A stretch of 64,000 nt of DNA from Rhizobium sp. C1. GTDB taxonomy: Bacteria; Pseudomonadota; Alphaproteobacteria; Rhizobiales; Rhizobiaceae. Positions 21,479 to 30,743 of this stretch are shown in pieces. The notes under the pieces are model-generated. The model was given only the letters and a program-made list of their open reading frames with translations, had not been told where the DNA came from and ran no database searches. Position 1 is the first letter of the stretch; the number at the start of each line of letters is the position of its first letter. The DNA lies in contig NZ_JAJNCY010000001.1 in NCBI RefSeq assembly GCF_021026335.1, positions 186,001 through 250,000 of the forward strand. Reading direction: 5' to 3'. A program made the translations under genes and the position numbers.

Positions 21479-21635
21479 GGCGTCATTCCATATTTGTAGG
21501 CCTGCGACAAAGACCGGCGACGGTACTTGACCGGGCCGGGTGCAGGCTTCGTGACTTAAAGGCTAGGTGGGCCTTATAGGGAATGTCTTTGTGGAAACCA
21601 ACCCCGAAAATGTAACTCTCTGGGGATTTGTACCG

Positions 21636-22568
21636 TCAGGAGGGGACGGTCGTTGCTCCCACGTAATCCATTTGAACGGGCCGGAGACCAGAACGTGATT
21701 TCAGGCGCGTTTCCAGACGTGAGACGGCGAGAATGGCCCAAGCGGCAACGGCAATTCCTGCGATAACATCGACGAGGTAATGCCCACCATTGGGGATTGC
21801 GGATGCCGCCATCATAGCATTGATGGCCGCGACGGGGTAGCGGAGAAGCTTGTGGTGCCACCACGCCCATCCGCATAGAACCGCCACTGCTGCATGCACC
21901 GATGGGAAAGATATGACCCCTGCGAGCTTAAACGGTGCGAAGGCGAAAATGTTACCGCTCTTGAGTTGTTGCAGTTGCGGAACGAAATCGAGGGCGAACT
22001 GCAAGCTAATATTTTTCGCGTGGTGTATGTCGGCGGCGGCAAATGCGCCCACTGCCGGTGCCGTTGCTGCGACGATGCTTGCAGCCAAAACAATCAGACC
22101 ATAGCACATAATCATCTTGTAAGCCCGCGTTGGAACGGAGCCGAGTGAGAGCAGCAATGGGTATGCAATGAGCTGCGGCGTGAATGCCGAATAGGCGTAG
22201 CCAAACAGGCGGCCAAGCCACGGCCGCTCATCAATGAACCCGATTGTTGCTTTCCAGTCGAAACCTATGGCGGAATCGGCAAAACTTAACTGGTGATCCG
22301 AGAAATCGAAAGGCAGTTGCATCGCGATATAAGCCGAGGCCGCAACGGGAAAAAGCAGAAGCAAGTGAAAGAGTAGAGCCTGCGCAAAAGCCTGAACCCG
22401 ACGGAACCCGCATCTACGAGCGTATAACGCCAAAGTGGCACTCGCTATTGCTGCTGGAGCCAACGCCATGAACCATGCTTCGAGGTCCACACGCAGGACT
22501 GTAAAAGGCAGTATTGCGACGATCACAAGCCAAAATGCTGCCGAAAACCATGTCAGCAATTTTAGCAT
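21636..22568 (-). CDS. PAP2-superfamily membrane phosphatase/transferase
   Basis: A 310-aa polytopic membrane protein with at least six hydrophobic segments. The C-terminal third carries the PAP2 core: PSVHAAVAVLCGWAWWHH (conserved SxHA) and GGHYLVDVIAG (GxHxxxD). The layout resembles the inositol-phosphorylceramide synthase/AUR1-like branch of PAP2 proteins, which act on lipid phosphates at the outer face of the inner membrane. The substrate is unknown. Codon use is less GC-biased than that of its neighbours, which may indicate acquisition. It is monocistronic. Confidence 0.75.
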   Translation of the reverse strand: MLKLLTWFSAAFWLVIVAILPFTVLRVDLEAWFMALAPAAIASATLALYARRCGFRRVQAFAQALLFHLLLLFPVAASAYIAMQLPFDFSDHQLSFADSAIGFDWKATIGFIDERPWLGRLFGYAYSAFTPQLIAYPLLLSLGSVPTRAYKMIMCYGLIVLAASIVAATAPAVGAFAAADIHHAKNISLQFALDFVPQLQQLKSGNIFAFAPFKLAGVISFPSVHAAVAVLCGWAWWHHKLLRYPVAAINAMMAASAIPNGGHYLVDVIAGIAVAAWAILAVSRLETRLKSRSGLRPVQMDYVGATTVPS

Positions 22569-22731
22569 TTTACCACCCCGGATATATATCAGATCGATGT
22601 GGTGCGATCCTAGATCGCTGCGAGTTAACGCAGTATTTCCAGTTCAGGAGCTTGCTCAAAATAAAAATCTTGAGGCTGTCCTGATGTCTGTCGGTATAGA
22701 TAATATATATATTTTTATATTGTAGAATATC

Positions 22732-24258
22732 CTACTTTTTGACCGGCAGCTGTACATTCTTCAAGCTCACCGCGCAGATCAGCGCAATAAAGCCGATGAT
22801 GGCACCCGTCAGGAAGAGCGGGTGGAAGGCGCCGTGATAGACTTCGGCGACGAGATGGCGAGCGGCTTCCGGGAGGGCTGCAGCGTCTTTCGGGGTCAGC
22901 TTTTCGATGTCGTCGACGCCGGGAATGGGCTTGGCAAGATGGGCGACGCTGGCCGCAAGGATCGCGCCATAGACAGAGATGCCGATGGAGGCGCCGCCCA
23001 TGCGGGTGAGCGTGACCACGCCGGTCGCGGCGCCCGTATCGCGCTTGTCGGCTGCGTTCTGGACACCGAGAACCGGAACCTGCTGGGCAACGCCGATGCC
23101 AAGCCCGTTGAGCAGCAGCAGCGGCGCGATGACCCAGAGCGGGGCGGAGAGCGGCAGGAAGGCGATGATCGTCAGCGCGACAACGCCCGAGCAGCCTGAA
23201 ATGACGGCAAAGATCTTGTAGCGACCCGTGCGCGACATGATGCGGCCGGAGGTGACGGAACCGATGGCGATGCCGCCGGTCAGCGGGATGAACAGGAGAC
23301 CCGCGTTGGTCGGGGTGAGGCCCACGGCGGACTGGAGATAAAGCGCAAAATAGGTCGAAAGGCCGATGCCGATTGCGCCGCTTGCCATGGAGAAGACCAG
23401 GAGAAGATTGACCGTCGACTTCGAGAAAAGGCTCAGGGGCACGACCGGTTCGGCCACGCGCTTTTCCACCTGGATCCAGAAGACGATGCAGAGCGCGCCG
23501 ATGCCGAGGATGGCGAGGCTTTGAGGCGCGAGCAGGCCGCCGAACAGTTCCGAGCTGTCTGCCCAAAGGACGAGGCTTGCAATGGCGGCCGCCAGAAGGA
23601 GCGCGCCGATATAGTCGATCTTCGGTTTACGATGCGGACGCTTGTAAGGCAGCATGGCGCCGATGCCGAGCAGGACGACGATGCCGACGGGCAGGTTGAC
23701 GAGGAAGATGGACCGCCAGCCGAAAACGTCGCTCATCACGCCCCCGAGCGCCGGTCCGACCGCACCCGAAAGCATCAGCATCAGGCTCGAATAGCTCTGG
23801 TATTTCGCCCGTTCACGCGGCTCGAAGAGATCGGCGTTGATCGAGAAGATCGAGACCATGATGCCGCCGCCGCCCAGCGCCTGCAGGACGCGCGCGGCAA
23901 TCAGCGTGTCCATCGAGACCGCAAGACCGCAGGTGGCGGAGCCCAGGGTAAAGATGAAGACAGCCGCCATCATCACATATTTGCGTCCGAACAGATCGCC
24001 GAGCTTCCCGTAAAGAGGCATGACTGCACTGGAGGCGAGAAGATAGGCAGAGCCGACCCAGCCGAAGCGTTCCAGTTGCCCGAACTCGCCGACGATCGTC
24101 GGCAGCGCCGTCGCCACGATCTGGTTGTCGAGCGTGGCCATGAACACGCCCGTCAAGAGAAATGCGAAGATGATCAGCCGGCGCTTGTGGTCGAGTCCCA
24201 TGGGCGCTTCATGATGAATTTCGGCCTCGGGGCTCGCATTTTTCAAACGGTTGTGCAT
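22732..24258 (-). CDS. DHA2 family MFS drug efflux transporter (EmrB-like)
   Basis: A 508-aa protein with about 14 membrane segments, the size of DHA2/EmrB proton-driven drug exporters. Motif A-like GKLGDLFGRKYVM follows TM2, and the N-terminal ATLDNQIVATALPTI motif is typical of the family. It is divergent from a MarR-type regulator gene 140 nt away, the usual arrangement for an efflux pump and its repressor. There is no EmrA-type adaptor nearby, so it probably works alone in the inner membrane. Confidence 0.88.
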   Translation of the reverse strand: MHNRLKNASPEAEIHHEAPMGLDHKRRLIIFAFLLTGVFMATLDNQIVATALPTIVGEFGQLERFGWVGSAYLLASSAVMPLYGKLGDLFGRKYVMMAAVFIFTLGSATCGLAVSMDTLIAARVLQALGGGGIMVSIFSINADLFEPRERAKYQSYSSLMLMLSGAVGPALGGVMSDVFGWRSIFLVNLPVGIVVLLGIGAMLPYKRPHRKPKIDYIGALLLAAAIASLVLWADSSELFGGLLAPQSLAILGIGALCIVFWIQVEKRVAEPVVPLSLFSKSTVNLLLVFSMASGAIGIGLSTYFALYLQSAVGLTPTNAGLLFIPLTGGIAIGSVTSGRIMSRTGRYKIFAVISGCSGVVALTIIAFLPLSAPLWVIAPLLLLNGLGIGVAQQVPVLGVQNAADKRDTGAATGVVTLTRMGGASIGISVYGAILAASVAHLAKPIPGVDDIEKLTPKDAAALPEAARHLVAEVYHGAFHPLFLTGAIIGFIALICAVSLKNVQLPVKK

Positions 24259-24398
24259 GACAGGACAATTCCGATAGTGCAGCGTATGGGAAGTCGCGCA
24301 TTTATGTGCCTACATCAAACAAATGTCAAATTCATATGCGTGACAAGTGCAATTAAATTTGTTATACTTCAGCAGGATCAGGAGGAGTTTTTATCGTC
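24259..24398. promoter_or_regulatory. Divergent MFS/MarR control region with candidate dyad
   Basis: This AT-rich spacer must hold both promoters. TGTCA (24324-24328) and TGACA (24341-24345) form a 22-bp dyad that could be a MarR operator. The half sites are only 5 bp, so support is weak. AGGAGG (24380-24385) precedes the MarR start region. Confidence 0.3.
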
Positions 24399-24911
24399 AT
24401 GAGCGCCAAGGCCGAACACGCGTCCAACGGTGAAAAGTCTGCCGCCGCGGCGGATATCGCGCGGATATCGCAGGCGATGTCGCGCATGCGCCTGATGATT
24501 GGCCGACGCATCATCGGCCGTATGGCGATGAAGAGGGCGGCGCCGACGCTCGAGCTGTCGCATCTCGACGTCATCGAGGCGGTCCGGCGAATTTCCGAGA
24601 GCAGCGAGGTGACGGTCGGGGCGGTGGCGGACATGATGCATGTCGATCCATCCCGCAGCAGCCGGCTGATTTCCGAGCTCGTGCAAGGTGAATTCCTCGT
24701 CCGCTCCGTCTCGCAGGCCGATGCGCGGCGCGCGGTGGTCGAACTCACCGACAAGGCACGCGCCTATTTCCGCGAGGCCCAGAGCGTCAAGCGCGACCTG
24801 ATCGAATCCATCGTCGCAGACTGGAGCGTGGACGATATCGCGCATTTCGGGCGCCTCTACCTGAAATTCGTCGAGGAGTTCGAGCAAATGGCGAAGTCCT
24901 CCGAGGTCTGA
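24399..24911 (+). CDS. MarR family transcriptional regulator
   Basis: A 170-aa regulator with a central winged HTH (about 45-115). It shows ELSHLDVIEAVRRI, the recognition region VADMMHVDPSRSSRLISELVQ and the wing VSQADARRAVVELTDKA (DxRxxxxxLT-like). Family members are dimeric repressors released by phenolic or other small ligands. It is encoded divergently from the DHA2 efflux pump, so it probably represses that pump and itself. A strong RBS (AGGAGG) lies 13 nt upstream of the ATG. Confidence 0.85.
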   Translation: MSAKAEHASNGEKSAAAADIARISQAMSRMRLMIGRRIIGRMAMKRAAPTLELSHLDVIEAVRRISESSEVTVGAVADMMHVDPSRSSRLISELVQGEFLVRSVSQADARRAVVELTDKARAYFREAQSVKRDLIESIVADWSVDDIAHFGRLYLKFVEEFEQMAKSSEV

Positions 24912-25007
24912 TTTCCCATCCGGCCTATGGAGCGTCTCAAAAAGACATTTCCATGACGCCGCGATTCTGTCAGAAGGCGGGGGTCGTTTTTCCCGAAAGT
25001 CCCCTCC

Positions 25008-25934
25008 ATGATCATCGATGCTTCACCGAAGCCTGAAACTGCAGCCGCTGTGGCGCCTTCGGGGCGACCGGCGGGCTTCGCGCTTGGCCTTGTCGCCATG
25101 ATTGCCGCGGCGCTGGCGATGAGCATTTCCCCGTCGCTTGTGCGGCTTGCCGATGTCGGCCCCTATGCCAGCGCCTTCTGGCGCGTTTTTCTGGCGCTGC
25201 CTGTCCTGTGGTTCTGGATGCTGCAGGAGGAGCGGCAGCGACCGGATGCGCCGCGGGCGCATTTTCCGCTCGGAACGATCCTGGCGGGCCTCGCCTTTAC
25301 CGGCGATCTCTTCTTCTGGCATCTGACGGTGATGCATACGAGCATCGCCAATGGCACGTTCTTCGCCACCATGGCGCCGCTCTGGGTGGTTGTTTTCGGC
25401 TGGCTGTTATTGCGCCAGAAGGTGAGCCGCATGACGCTGTTCGGCCTGGGGCTGTGCCTGGTCGGCGGTTCGGCGCTGGTGGCGGAGAGTCTCGCCTTCA
25501 ATCCCGCTCATGCGCTGGGGGACATGATGGGCATCGTCACCGGCGTGTTCTTCGGTCTCTATTTCCTCGCAGTCGGCGCTGCGCGCCTGAAGAGCGGAGC
25601 GGCACGCGTCACGTTCGAAATGAGTCTCATCACGGCGGCACTGCTTTTCGTTGTGGCCCTGGTCATGGAGCCGCATATTCTGCCGAAGAGTGGCTATGGC
25701 TGGGGGATTCTCCTGACGCTCGCCTTTGTCAGTCATGCCGGCGGGCAGGGGCTGCTCTCCATCGCGCTGGGCCGTCTGCCGACCGTATTCTCGTCGCTGG
25801 TCATTTTCCTCGAGGCGATTGCCGCAGCGATCATCGCCTGGATCCTGCTCGATGAGCCGGTGTCGCTGCTTCAGGCGGGTGGCGGACTGGTCATTCTCTG
25901 CGGCATCTGGGTAGCGCGTCCGAAGACGGCCTGA
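25008..25934 (+). CDS. EamA/DMT family transporter
   Basis: A 308-aa protein with ten predicted membrane helices in two EamA repeats. Examples are LVAMIAAALAMSISPSLVRLADVGPYASAFWR at the first repeat and LVIFLEAIAAAIIAWILLDEPVSLLQ at the end of the second. It is probably an inner membrane exporter; the substrate is unknown. The start at 25008 has only a weak RBS. It lies 96 nt after the MarR gene in the same direction, so it could be cotranscribed. It converges with the LytTR gene. Confidence 0.85.
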   Translation: MIIDASPKPETAAAVAPSGRPAGFALGLVAMIAAALAMSISPSLVRLADVGPYASAFWRVFLALPVLWFWMLQEERQRPDAPRAHFPLGTILAGLAFTGDLFFWHLTVMHTSIANGTFFATMAPLWVVVFGWLLLRQKVSRMTLFGLGLCLVGGSALVAESLAFNPAHALGDMMGIVTGVFFGLYFLAVGAARLKSGAARVTFEMSLITAALLFVVALVMEPHILPKSGYGWGILLTLAFVSHAGGQGLLSIALGRLPTVFSSLVIFLEAIAAAIIAWILLDEPVSLLQAGGGLVILCGIWVARPKTA

Positions 25935-25945
25935 AAACACAAGTG

Positions 25946-26797
25946 TCAGTTCCAGCTCGCGACCTTTGCCTTGACTTCGCTTGCGAAGCTGCGGCTGACG
26001 GGCAGTTCCGTTCCGTCTTTCAGACGCGCCAGCAGCTTGCCGTCCCTTGAGGCCAGGGCCTCGAAGGCGGCGCGGGCGATCCAGTGCGAACGGTGGATCT
26101 GTGTCCCCTCTGTCTCTGCGAGTTCCGAGAGCGCATCGGAGAAGCGGATGAGGATCAGTTCGCGTCCGCGACTCGTGACCGTCATCGTGTAATGATCTTC
26201 CGCCGAAAGGCGCAGGATCGGGCCGCGATTTTCCGGCTTGAGACGGGATAGAAGGGCAGGCGGCTCCGGTGTCCGTGAAGGCTGCATGCCTGCTTCTGCC
26301 GAAAAGGGTGCAGAGACGGCTGCTGCAGAGGCATTGGCCGCGTCCGTCACCATCCGGATCTGCTTTTCATGCCGCATCGAGGCCCAGAAAATCAGCGTGA
26401 AAACCACGGAGATCGGGAGGGCTTGTGCGGTGTTTTCCAGATAGGCCTGCCAGGACGGTTCCGGGCCGCGCCAGGAATAGACGATGAACATCGTCGACAG
26501 GCCGATGACGGGGCAGGAGGCGAGCGAGCCCAGAAACATACGGGGGAAGGGCGCTGCGATCAGTCCGTCCAGGTACAGTTCGGCAAGGATCACGAAGACG
26601 ATGGCAATCCCGGTACTGACGAAGATGCTCACCAGCCAGAAGCCGAAGCGCGGCAAGACCCCGAGATGCTGGCCCGTGCCAAACGGGCCAATGGCGGTGA
26701 ACAGCAAGACGATGGCCGCCAGCACGATCCAGAAGTTTCTGGAGCTTGCGAAATCCTGCAATTCGCGAAGCGCGGAGTGCAATTTGCCACCGTTCAC
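25946..26797 (-). CDS. Membrane-bound LytTR DNA-binding regulator
   Basis: A 283-aa protein with four N-terminal membrane helices (about 22-140) and a C-terminal LytTR DNA-binding domain (about 190-283: LSAEDHYTMTVTSRGRELILIRF ... IHRSHWIARAAFEALASRDG). This is a one-component architecture: a membrane sensor joined directly to DNA binding, with no response-regulator receiver. It starts with GTG at 26797, supported by AAGGGG 7 nt upstream. It is divergent from the DUF2306 gene (92 nt), a plausible regulatory target. Confidence 0.83.
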   Translation of the reverse strand: MNGGKLHSALRELQDFASSRNFWIVLAAIVLLFTAIGPFGTGQHLGVLPRFGFWLVSIFVSTGIAIVFVILAELYLDGLIAAPFPRMFLGSLASCPVIGLSTMFIVYSWRGPEPSWQAYLENTAQALPISVVFTLIFWASMRHEKQIRMVTDAANASAAAVSAPFSAEAGMQPSRTPEPPALLSRLKPENRGPILRLSAEDHYTMTVTSRGRELILIRFSDALSELAETEGTQIHRSHWIARAAFEALASRDGKLLARLKDGTELPVSRSFASEVKAKVASWN

Positions 26798-26889
26798 GTA
26801 TGTGCCCCTTCAACGTGCGTACACGGATTTGATCGGCGGAAACAATTGGACGAAGCAGAGGCCAGTTGCAATCCCCCGGAGTGTGCCAA

Positions 26890-27435
26890 ATGAACCTTCA
26901 GCCCTTTCTCGACGCCTCCTTCGCGGTACAGTTTCACGTTTGTACCGTCATCCCTGCGGCATTTCTCGGCGCCTATGTCCTCATGACCCGAAAGGGTACA
27001 GCGCGCCACAAACGCCTTGGTCGCATCTGGGTGGCGCTGATGATCCTGACGGCAATCTCCACCTTCTTTATCCACCAAATCCGGGTTTGGGGTGCTTTCA
27101 GCCCGATCCATCTTCTCTCTGTCGTCGTAATCGTTTCCTGTGCGCTCGCGATCTGGCAGGTTCGGCGCGGAAACATCCGGGCGCATAAATCCGCCCTGAT
27201 CAGCGCCTATATCGGCGGCATCTTCGGTGCGGGGCTTTTCACATTCTGGCCGGGCCGGCTGATGAACCAGATCGTTCTGGGTGGCTCCGTCGGTTCTGAT
27301 GCGGATACTGTTCGGCATTCGATCCTGGCAGCCGGTATTGTGGTTGCGATTGGATATGCCTGTGCGATGTATGCTACGCGTTTCCGGTCCGCGCGGCGGC
27401 CTGCCCGGAATGCGCGACGTTTAGAAAATGCCTGA
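26890..27435 (+). CDS. DUF2306 family membrane protein
   Basis: A 181-aa membrane protein with about five helices. Family features include the VQFHVCTVIPAAFLGAYVLM and HKSALISAYIGGIFGAGLFTFWPGR segments with conserved His and Gly. The function of DUF2306 proteins is not established. The start ATG 26890 has GGAG 9 nt upstream; an in-frame ATG eight codons earlier lacks a good RBS. The GST gene follows 11 nt downstream and is probably cotranscribed. The LytTR membrane regulator is divergent. Confidence 0.7.
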   Translation: MNLQPFLDASFAVQFHVCTVIPAAFLGAYVLMTRKGTARHKRLGRIWVALMILTAISTFFIHQIRVWGAFSPIHLLSVVVIVSCALAIWQVRRGNIRAHKSALISAYIGGIFGAGLFTFWPGRLMNQIVLGGSVGSDADTVRHSILAAGIVVAIGYACAMYATRFRSARRPARNARRLENA

Positions 27436-27446
27436 CGGAGAACCAT

Positions 27447-28094
27447 GTGCTGATCGTCCATTACCTCAACAACTCCCGCGCCCATCGGCTGATCTGGCTG
27501 CTTGAAGAGCTTGGCCTCGACTACGAGATCAAATTCTACCGGCGCGGTCCTGATTATCGTGCGCCGGCCGAATTGAAGAAGGTGCATCCGCTCGGCAAGT
27601 CGCCGGTTCTGGAAGACGACGGTCTGGTGATTGCCGAGAGTGGGGCGATCTTCGAATATCTCCTGGATAAATACGATCCGAAGGGCCTCGTGCCGCAGCC
27701 AGGAACGCCGGAGCGTCTGGCCTATACCTATTGGCTTCATTATGCCGAAGGTTCGGCCATGCCGCTTCTGGTCATGAAACTGATCTTCACCATGATCCCG
27801 AAACAGGTTCCCTTCTTCATGAAGCCCTTCGCCAGGGCGATCAGCGGCGGCATCATGGGGCGCATGATCGATCCGCAGCTGAAGGAGAATGCCGATCTGT
27901 GGGAGGCGGAGCTTTCCGAGAACGGTTGGTTTGCCGGCTCTGCCTTTTCGGCCGCCGACATCATCATGAGTTTTCCGGTGGAGGCTGCCGTCACGCGGGC
28001 TGGCCTCGGTTCCGGCTATCCCGCGATCCAGAAATGGCTTCAGGCGATCAAGACGCGGGACGCTCACAAGCGGGCCAGTGAAAAGGTGAGCTGA
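27447..28094 (+). CDS. Glutathione S-transferase family protein
   Basis: A 215-aa protein with an N-terminal thioredoxin-like domain (residues 1-78) and a C-terminal helical GST domain. LIVHYLNNSRAHRLIWLLEELGLDYE is followed by the cis-Pro region KSPVLEDDGLVIAESGAIFEYL, whose ESGAI motif binds the gamma-Glu of glutathione. Translation starts at GTG 27447 (GGAG 6 nt upstream); the overlapping ATG at 27445 is in a frame that stops at once. It lies 11 nt after the DUF2306 gene. It is probably a cytosolic detoxification enzyme with unknown substrate. Confidence 0.88.
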   Translation: MLIVHYLNNSRAHRLIWLLEELGLDYEIKFYRRGPDYRAPAELKKVHPLGKSPVLEDDGLVIAESGAIFEYLLDKYDPKGLVPQPGTPERLAYTYWLHYAEGSAMPLLVMKLIFTMIPKQVPFFMKPFARAISGGIMGRMIDPQLKENADLWEAELSENGWFAGSAFSAADIIMSFPVEAAVTRAGLGSGYPAIQKWLQAIKTRDAHKRASEKVS

Positions 28095-28167
28095 GGCTGC
28101 GCCATAGATTTGCCGCGCCGCTCAATTCGGATAGAAGGGTGATGTCAGCGGTTGAGAGGGGCTCGCT

Positions 28168-29082
28168 ATGGATCTGAACGGACGCCGGGAATCCGACAAT
28201 ATCGAGGATGTGCGGGGTCAGTCCGATGGCGGGCCTGTCGGGCGCGGTGGGGGATTTAACATTCCGGGCGGCATCCCGCTTGGCGGTTTTTCCTTCCGTA
28301 CTCTCCTGATCTTCGCGGTGATCTATCTTGTGTGCAAGTTTGCGCTCGGGATCGATCTCCTGCAGCTTCTCTCCGGCGAGCCCAGCAGGCAGGCCGGGTC
28401 AAGCTACAGCCAGTCGCAAAATCCGGCCAGCAACACCGCGCAGAACGATGACATGAAGAAATTTGTCTCGCAGGTGCTGGCCGATACGGAAGATACCTGG
28501 AGCGGCATTTTCGAATCCATGGGCAAGAATTACGAGCGGCCGAAGCTGGTCATGTATTCAGGCCGCTGGAACTCGGCCTGCGGCGAGGCCAGTGCTGCCG
28601 TCGGGCCCTTCTATTGTCCGTCCGATCGCAAGGTCTATCTCGACACGGATTTCTTCCACGAGATGCAGACCAAGTTCTCGGCTGGCGGTGACTTCGCCGA
28701 TGCCTATGTGATCGCGCATGAGGTTGGCCACCATGTGCAGAACCTTCTCGGCATTCTGCCGAAGTTCAACCAGGCGCGCAAAAGCATGAGCGAGACGCAG
28801 GCGAATGCCATGTCCGTGCGGGTCGAGCTGCAGGCCGACTGTTTTGCCGGCATCTGGGGCAAGTTCACCCAGCAGAAGGGTATTCTGCAATCGGGCGATC
28901 TGGAAGAAGCTCTCAATGCCGCCCACCAGATCGGTGACGACGCGCTGCAGAAGCAGGGCCGGGGCTATGTCGTTCCCGACAGCTTCACGCATGGCACGTC
29001 AGCGCAACGCATGAAGTGGTTTCAGCGCGGTTTCGACACCGGCAAGCTTTCGGCCTGCGATACGTTCAGCGGCGCGATTTGA
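28168..29082 (+). CDS. Neutral zinc metallopeptidase, YpfJ family
   Basis: A 304-aa protein. A Gly-rich cytoplasmic N-terminus (about 1-35) and one membrane helix (about 42-62) lead to a periplasmic metallopeptidase domain. The Zn motif HEVGHHVQ (HExxH) is present in YVIAHEVGHHVQNLLGI, with the downstream acidic ligand likely in RVELQADCFAGIW. Extracytoplasmic cysteines (CGEAS, FYCPSD, CFAGIW, LSACD) may form disulfides. The natural substrate is unknown. The ATG has a weak RBS (GAGAGGGG 8 nt upstream). It is monocistronic. Confidence 0.87.
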   Translation: MDLNGRRESDNIEDVRGQSDGGPVGRGGGFNIPGGIPLGGFSFRTLLIFAVIYLVCKFALGIDLLQLLSGEPSRQAGSSYSQSQNPASNTAQNDDMKKFVSQVLADTEDTWSGIFESMGKNYERPKLVMYSGRWNSACGEASAAVGPFYCPSDRKVYLDTDFFHEMQTKFSAGGDFADAYVIAHEVGHHVQNLLGILPKFNQARKSMSETQANAMSVRVELQADCFAGIWGKFTQQKGILQSGDLEEALNAAHQIGDDALQKQGRGYVVPDSFTHGTSAQRMKWFQRGFDTGKLSACDTFSGAI

Positions 29083-29279
29083 GCCGTACATGGAGGGTCG
29101 AATGGGCTTGTCCCATTCGCCCGCCTTTGCGCTCTATCAAGAAATTTCATCAACGCGGTACTTTTCCGGGGTGCCATTTGCCGCTTTTTTAAGCTAGGTT
29201 CTCGCGCAAATTGAGACTGCCGGGATGCTTTTAGCGCTTTCCTGACCGGTGGCTAAGATAAAGCGCCTCGAGAATCGAT

Positions 29280-30653
29280 ATGGAACAGGCATTGAAAACA
29301 GGCGGCTCCTGGGGCCGGCATCTGGCGGACACGGCGTTGCTCGGTGCACCGCTGATCGGCGCTCAGATCGCGCAGCTGGCGATCAACACGACGGATGTGC
29401 TCATCATCAGCCAGTTGGGAACCACCGAGCTGGCGGCGATCGTGCTGGCCTCGCAGTTCTTCTTCACGATCTTCATTCTGGGCAGCGGCTTTTCGACGGC
29501 GGCGATCCCGCTGGCGACGCATGCGCTGGCAGTTGGCGACGAGCGCGGCGTGCGCCGCGCGATCCGCATGGGCATGTGGGCGTCGCTCGCCTTCTCCATC
29601 CTGTGCATTCCGCTGTTCCTTTACTCGGAGCCGATCCTGCTCCTGCTCGGGCAGAAGCCGGACGTGGCGGCCTATGCGGCGTCCTACCTGCACATTGCCG
29701 GCTTTGGCATCATTCCGGCGCTGCAGTTTATGGTGCTGCGCTCGTTCCTCAGCGCACTCAAGCGCGCGGCCATCATCCTTTATGTGACGGTTGCGGTCCT
29801 CGTGCTCAACGCTGTCTTTGCCTATGCCTTCGTGCTGGGGCATTTCGGCATGCCGGCCTTCGGCATGCATGCGGCGGCCTATGTGGCGGCTGGCGTGAAC
29901 CTGTTCGGCTTCGTGGCTGCGGTCGTCTATATCGAGCGCGTGCCGATCCTGGCGGCCTATGGCCTGTTTACCCGCTTCTGGCGGCCTGACTGGCAGGCGT
30001 TGGGCGAGGTGGTGCGGCTTGGTATTCCGGTCGGCCTGATGGTTCTGGCGGAAGTCAGCCTCTTCACCGTTGCCTCTCTCATGATGGGCTGGATCGGGAC
30101 GGTTGAGCTTGCCGCGCATGGCATTGCGCTGCAGTTCGCCTCCATGTCCTTCATGGTGCCGCTCGGGCTGGCACAGGCCGCGACTGTTCGCGTTGGCCTG
30201 GCGGCGGGGGCAGGCAAGCGTGCCGATGTGATGCGGGCGGGAGGCGCAGCCGTACTGCTTGCCACCGGGTTTGCGCTCGCGAGCTGTATCCTCTTTATCG
30301 TGGAAAGAGAATCGCTTGCGCGGCTTTTCGTCGATCCGGATTCAAACAATGCGGCAGAGTTGATCGCAACGGCAGGCCCGTTCATCATCGTCGCCGGCGC
30401 CTTCCAGCTCTTTGACGGGCTGCAGGCGATCGGAGCAGGCCTTGCCCGCGGCCTCAAGGACTCGACCGTGCCGATGGTTCTGGCGATCGTCAGCTATTGG
30501 GGCATCGGCTTTACCAGCGCCTATCTGCTTGCCTTCCCGCTGGGCTTTGGCGGGATCGGCATCTGGTACGGCTTCATGCTGGGACTGGCGGCGGCCTCCA
30601 TCGCGCTCAACGGCCGCTTCTATTATCTGGCACGCCGCAACCGGCTCGCCTGA
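29280..30653 (+). CDS. MATE family efflux transporter
   Basis: A 457-aa integral membrane protein with 12 helices in two MatE repeats, the usual length for NorM/DinF-like cation-coupled multidrug exporters. Family-like segments include LIGAQIAQLAINTTDVLIISQLGTTELAA near the start and GIPVGLMVLAEVSLFTVASLMMGWIG opening the second repeat. Substrates cannot be predicted. It converges with carA; the shared terminator at 30682-30718 separates them. Confidence 0.9.
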   Translation: MEQALKTGGSWGRHLADTALLGAPLIGAQIAQLAINTTDVLIISQLGTTELAAIVLASQFFFTIFILGSGFSTAAIPLATHALAVGDERGVRRAIRMGMWASLAFSILCIPLFLYSEPILLLLGQKPDVAAYAASYLHIAGFGIIPALQFMVLRSFLSALKRAAIILYVTVAVLVLNAVFAYAFVLGHFGMPAFGMHAAAYVAAGVNLFGFVAAVVYIERVPILAAYGLFTRFWRPDWQALGEVVRLGIPVGLMVLAEVSLFTVASLMMGWIGTVELAAHGIALQFASMSFMVPLGLAQAATVRVGLAAGAGKRADVMRAGGAAVLLATGFALASCILFIVERESLARLFVDPDSNNAAELIATAGPFIIVAGAFQLFDGLQAIGAGLARGLKDSTVPMVLAIVSYWGIGFTSAYLLAFPLGFGGIGIWYGFMLGLAAASIALNGRFYYLARRNRLA

Positions 30654-30681
30654 AAGCTCCCGCGGCCTTAAGAAGTCAAAG

Positions 30682-30718
30682 AAAAGCCCCGTGCTTCGAA
30701 AGGATGCACGGGGCTTTT
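30682..30718. terminator. Bidirectional terminator between the MATE gene and carA
   Basis: A 13-bp perfect inverted repeat (AAAAGCCCCGTGC and GCACGGGGCTTTT) with an 11-nt loop and A/T runs on both ends serves two convergent genes. Confidence 0.9.
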
Positions 30719-30743
30719 GTGCGTCAGGTCGCGGGCTGGTCGA

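Noticed and set aside
24324-24345. TGTCA-N12-TGACA as a firm MarR operator
   Set aside because: The half sites are only 5 bp with a long spacer. It is kept as a weak candidate inside the control-region entry and not claimed as an operator.
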